Positions 62,440-64,000 of a DNA stretch of 64,000 nt are shown here, in pieces. Position 1 is the stretch's first letter. Every line of letters begins with the position of its first letter. Source of the stretch: an uncultured Ruminococcus sp. GTDB lineage: Bacteria > Bacillota > Clostridia > Oscillospirales > Ruminococcaceae. The notes under the pieces were generated by a model. That model ran no database searches. It was not told the origin of the DNA and was given only the letters and a program-made list of their open reading frames with translations. The translations under genes and the position numbers were made by a program. The stretch is taken from the NCBI GenBank assembly GCA_947627175.1, contig CANQVA010000002.1, positions 124,001 to 188,000 of the forward strand, written 5' to 3'.

Positions 62440-62979
62440 TCAATTCATTTCTTCCCGTGCAAGTTTGCTCCTAAGACTTCCCGAAAGAAAACGCTTTATA
62501 TTTTCAAGCATTCTCTCATCAGGTGAAAATATAAGCCTTGTCTGACCATATACTTCATGCTGAAAATCTGCATAATATTCATGTGATGCTATGTTATCCG
62601 AACTGATAACAACAGTCATTTCGGCAGTTTCTTCAAGGTCATCGTTGTACTTTCCGAAATCTTTAAATTTATTGACTTCAACGCTGAGTAATGATTTCCG
62701 CCTTTTTTTTGCAATTATTTTATCAATGTCAAGTTCTCCGTTAGTAAAGGCATATTCATATTCAATGTAAGAGGACTGAACAAGAAAAAAAGTTCCGTAT
62801 CCTGCTCCGACTGCAAGTGCAAATCCAATAAAAGAAACAGGCGGATTGCCAAGAGTGAGGAACCCGAACAACGCAAGTATAATTGTTCCTGCTGTTCCGC
62901 CAACGGCTTTTAAAATACGTTTTGTCTTGTCTGATGAAGTTTCATTTCTTTTAACAAGCTGTTCTGCAAAATTATCCAT
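62440..62979 (-). CDS. Small membrane protein of unknown function
   Basis: A 179-residue protein with two adjacent hydrophobic helices (about 28-75: TAGTIILALFGFLTLGN, SFIGFALAVGAGYGTFFLVQ), then a soluble domain with YEYAFTNGELDIDKIIAKKR and a basic C-terminus. I use ATG 62979; TTG 62988 is possible because GGAGA lies close to it. The helix-pair plus PH-like soluble part recalls small clostridial DUF proteins, but no family is assigned. It is 28 nt before nnr and probably cotranscribed. Confidence 0.75.
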   Translation of the reverse strand: MDNFAEQLVKRNETSSDKTKRILKAVGGTAGTIILALFGFLTLGNPPVSFIGFALAVGAGYGTFFLVQSSYIEYEYAFTNGELDIDKIIAKKRRKSLLSVEVNKFKDFGKYNDDLEETAEMTVVISSDNIASHEYYADFQHEVYGQTRLIFSPDERMLENIKRFLSGSLRSKLAREEMN

Positions 62980-63018
62980 AATTTTCAATATCTCCGTTCT
63001 TTAAAATAATATACATAT

Positions 63019-63047
63019 ATAATAGCACAAAAAATAATATATTTCAA
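63019..63047 (-). promoter_or_regulatory. Probable promoter of the 62440-62979 gene and nnr
   Basis: Minus-strand TTGAAA (63042-63047), 17-nt spacer, TATTAT (63019-63024), with TG before the -10. Confidence 0.6.
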
Positions 63048-63143
63048 TAAATATAATTCTTTTTTATTTATTTTAATTTTAATATATTTTTTTCCTGAAA
63101 ATATATTCAGAAGAGATTGATTATATACTTTTTTCGGCAAGAC

Positions 63144-63172
63144 TTGACGAATTGTGAAAATTATGATATAAT
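63144..63172 (+). promoter_or_regulatory. Promoter of the small membrane protein-ArsR operon
   Basis: TTGACG (63144-63149), 17-nt spacer, TATAAT (63167-63172), with TG one base before the -10. No clear 12-2-12 palindrome of the ArsR type was seen between it and the start. Confidence 0.78.
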
Positions 63173-63217
63173 ATATCAAAAGCAATATCATATTATGTAT
63201 TACGAGGGGGCGGACGT

Positions 63218-63655
63218 ATGGAATTTATACTTGTCATTGCAGTTATAGGGGTACTTTGTATTGTTTTTCAGGTAAGCACGGATATAATAATAATGTGTAC
63301 ATTTATACTTATATTTATTGCTTTTGCAATTACTGCACTGTTATTTGTATATTTTTTTATATGTCTGCTGTTTTCGGAAAAACGTGAAGCAGAATTTTCA
63401 AGAACCGTAAAATCCGATAAAGATAAATTCAGTAAGGCTTATTATATAATTGATGGCGTTGAATATCCCTGTATTTTCCCGGCGGAAAAATTTTTCGGGA
63501 TAGAGTTTTACAAAAAAGATAAAAAATATAACGTTCATCTTAACAAACGCTTTAAATTTTTATATGACAGATTTGCATATGCAACCTGTATTATTGGATT
63601 TCTGACAAGTATATTTCTTGTTGTCATAATGATAATAGGATATATTAAAGCATAA
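63218..63655 (+). CDS. Small membrane protein of unknown function
   Basis: A 145-residue protein with two N-terminal helices (EFILVIAVIGVLCIVF and MCTFILIFIAFAITALLFVYFF), a basic soluble stretch (about 55-115, FSKAYYIIDGVEYPCIFPA) and a third C-terminal helix (GFLTSIFLVVIMIIGYI). The start follows GAGGGGG. It is not recognised. It is 10 nt before the ArsR-family gene and likely cotranscribed with it. Confidence 0.75.
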   Translation: MEFILVIAVIGVLCIVFQVSTDIIIMCTFILIFIAFAITALLFVYFFICLLFSEKREAEFSRTVKSDKDKFSKAYYIIDGVEYPCIFPAEKFFGIEFYKKDKKYNVHLNKRFKFLYDRFAYATCIIGFLTSIFLVVIMIIGYIKA

Positions 63656-63665
63656 GGAGGAAAAA

Positions 63666-64000
63666 ATGGATAAAAATATTGAAAATATAGGAAATATTGA
63701 AGAAAGAATTTTAAGACTGATGCCCGACGAAAACACTTTATATGAAGCAGCAGAACTGTTGAAAGTTTTCGGAAATTTTACAAGAATAAGAATTATTTTT
63801 GTACTTTGCCGTGGTGAAATGTGTGTGTGCGATATTGCGAATATGCTTGATATGACACAATCTGCAATATCACATCAACTCCGTGTACTTAAACAGGCAC
63901 GGCTTGTAAGAACACGCAGGGACGGAAAAACTATCTTTTATTCACTTTGCGACAATCACGTTAAAACTATTTTCTATCAGGCAATTGAACATACAATGGA
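63666..64000 (+). CDS. ArsR/SmtB-family metal-sensing repressor, C-terminus cut by window end
   Basis: The first 111 codons of a winged-helix repressor read from ATG 63666, after AAGGAGG. The recognition region is TQSAISHQLRVLKQARLV. Two possible metal sites are seen: the alpha-3 motif EMCVCDI (cysteine pair, like CadC/ArsR) and the alpha-5 set DNHVKTIFYQAIEHT (Asp, His, His, like the zinc site of SmtB/CzrA). This combination is typical of Zn/Cd/Pb sensors, and a metal efflux gene is expected to the right of the window. Confidence 0.93.
   Translation, partial: MDKNIENIGNIEERILRLMPDENTLYEAAELLKVFGNFTRIRIIFVLCRGEMCVCDIANMLDMTQSAISHQLRVLKQARLVRTRRDGKTIFYSLCDNHVKTIFYQAIEHTM

Noticed and set aside
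1..64000. CRISPR arrays, tRNA, rRNA, prophage or intact transposase genes
   Set aside because: No regularly spaced direct repeats, cloverleaf sequences, rRNA signatures or transposase motifs were found. The only arrays are coding repeats in the lipoprotein and LRR genes.

Overview
The window looks like the chromosome of a low-GC, Gram-positive, spore-lineage anaerobe of the Clostridia, probably the Ruminococcus/Oscillospiraceae group. The grounds are the Firmicutes S10-spc-alpha order with adk-map-KOW-infA-rpmJ, a zinc-type S14, strong AGGAGG ribosome binding sites, a SpoIID homologue, TTGACA-N17-TATAAT promoters, a stand-alone TrpB2, BspA-type leucine-rich repeats and many acidic Glu/Thr/Ser-rich lipoproteins. 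The genus is inferred, not proven. No rRNA, tRNA, CRISPR array, prophage or intact insertion sequence was seen.

Layout. 1-142: tail of an unknown plus-strand gene. 199-16132: one minus-strand block of 32 genes (rpsJ to rplQ) for ribosomal proteins, SecY, Adk, Map, IF-1 and RpoA. It runs from a promoter at 16104-16132 through a leader of about 330 nt that contains an intrinsic-terminator-like hairpin. 16196-19355: a membrane acyltransferase, an intergenic element with 15-bp inverted repeats, and TrpB2. 19358-23136: an XRE regulator, then a plus-strand run of histidine phosphatase, membrane protein, RluD-type pseudouridine synthase (apparently with a CTG start) and LuxS. 23143-26679: four tandem paralogous lipoproteins.

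26776-37700: a tightly packed eight-gene minus-strand operon. It encodes a very large solute-binding protein, two complete MalF/MalG-type permease pairs, an anchored NHL-propeller protein, a Yip1-like membrane protein and a DUF5696-like secreted protein. It has no ATPase and no recognisable hydrolase. This is the best candidate for an undescribed system.

37846-44029, plus strand: a NatAB-like ABC exporter with a 19-bp palindrome over its -10 box, then (after a minus-strand glycosyltransferase) the SRP RNA and dnaX-ybaB-recR. 44034-54803, minus strand: eleven genes without a gap above 23 nt, from citrate synthase through an FG-GAP-like lipoprotein, a two-component system, yqhQ, prmC, recA, recX, rimO and pgsA to a DtxR-type regulator. 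54831-64000: SpoIID-like protein, small glutaredoxin, RodA, YifB, a BspA-like LRR protein, a lipoprotein, the NAD(P)HX repair enzyme Nnr, two small membrane proteins and the start of an ArsR/SmtB metal sensor.
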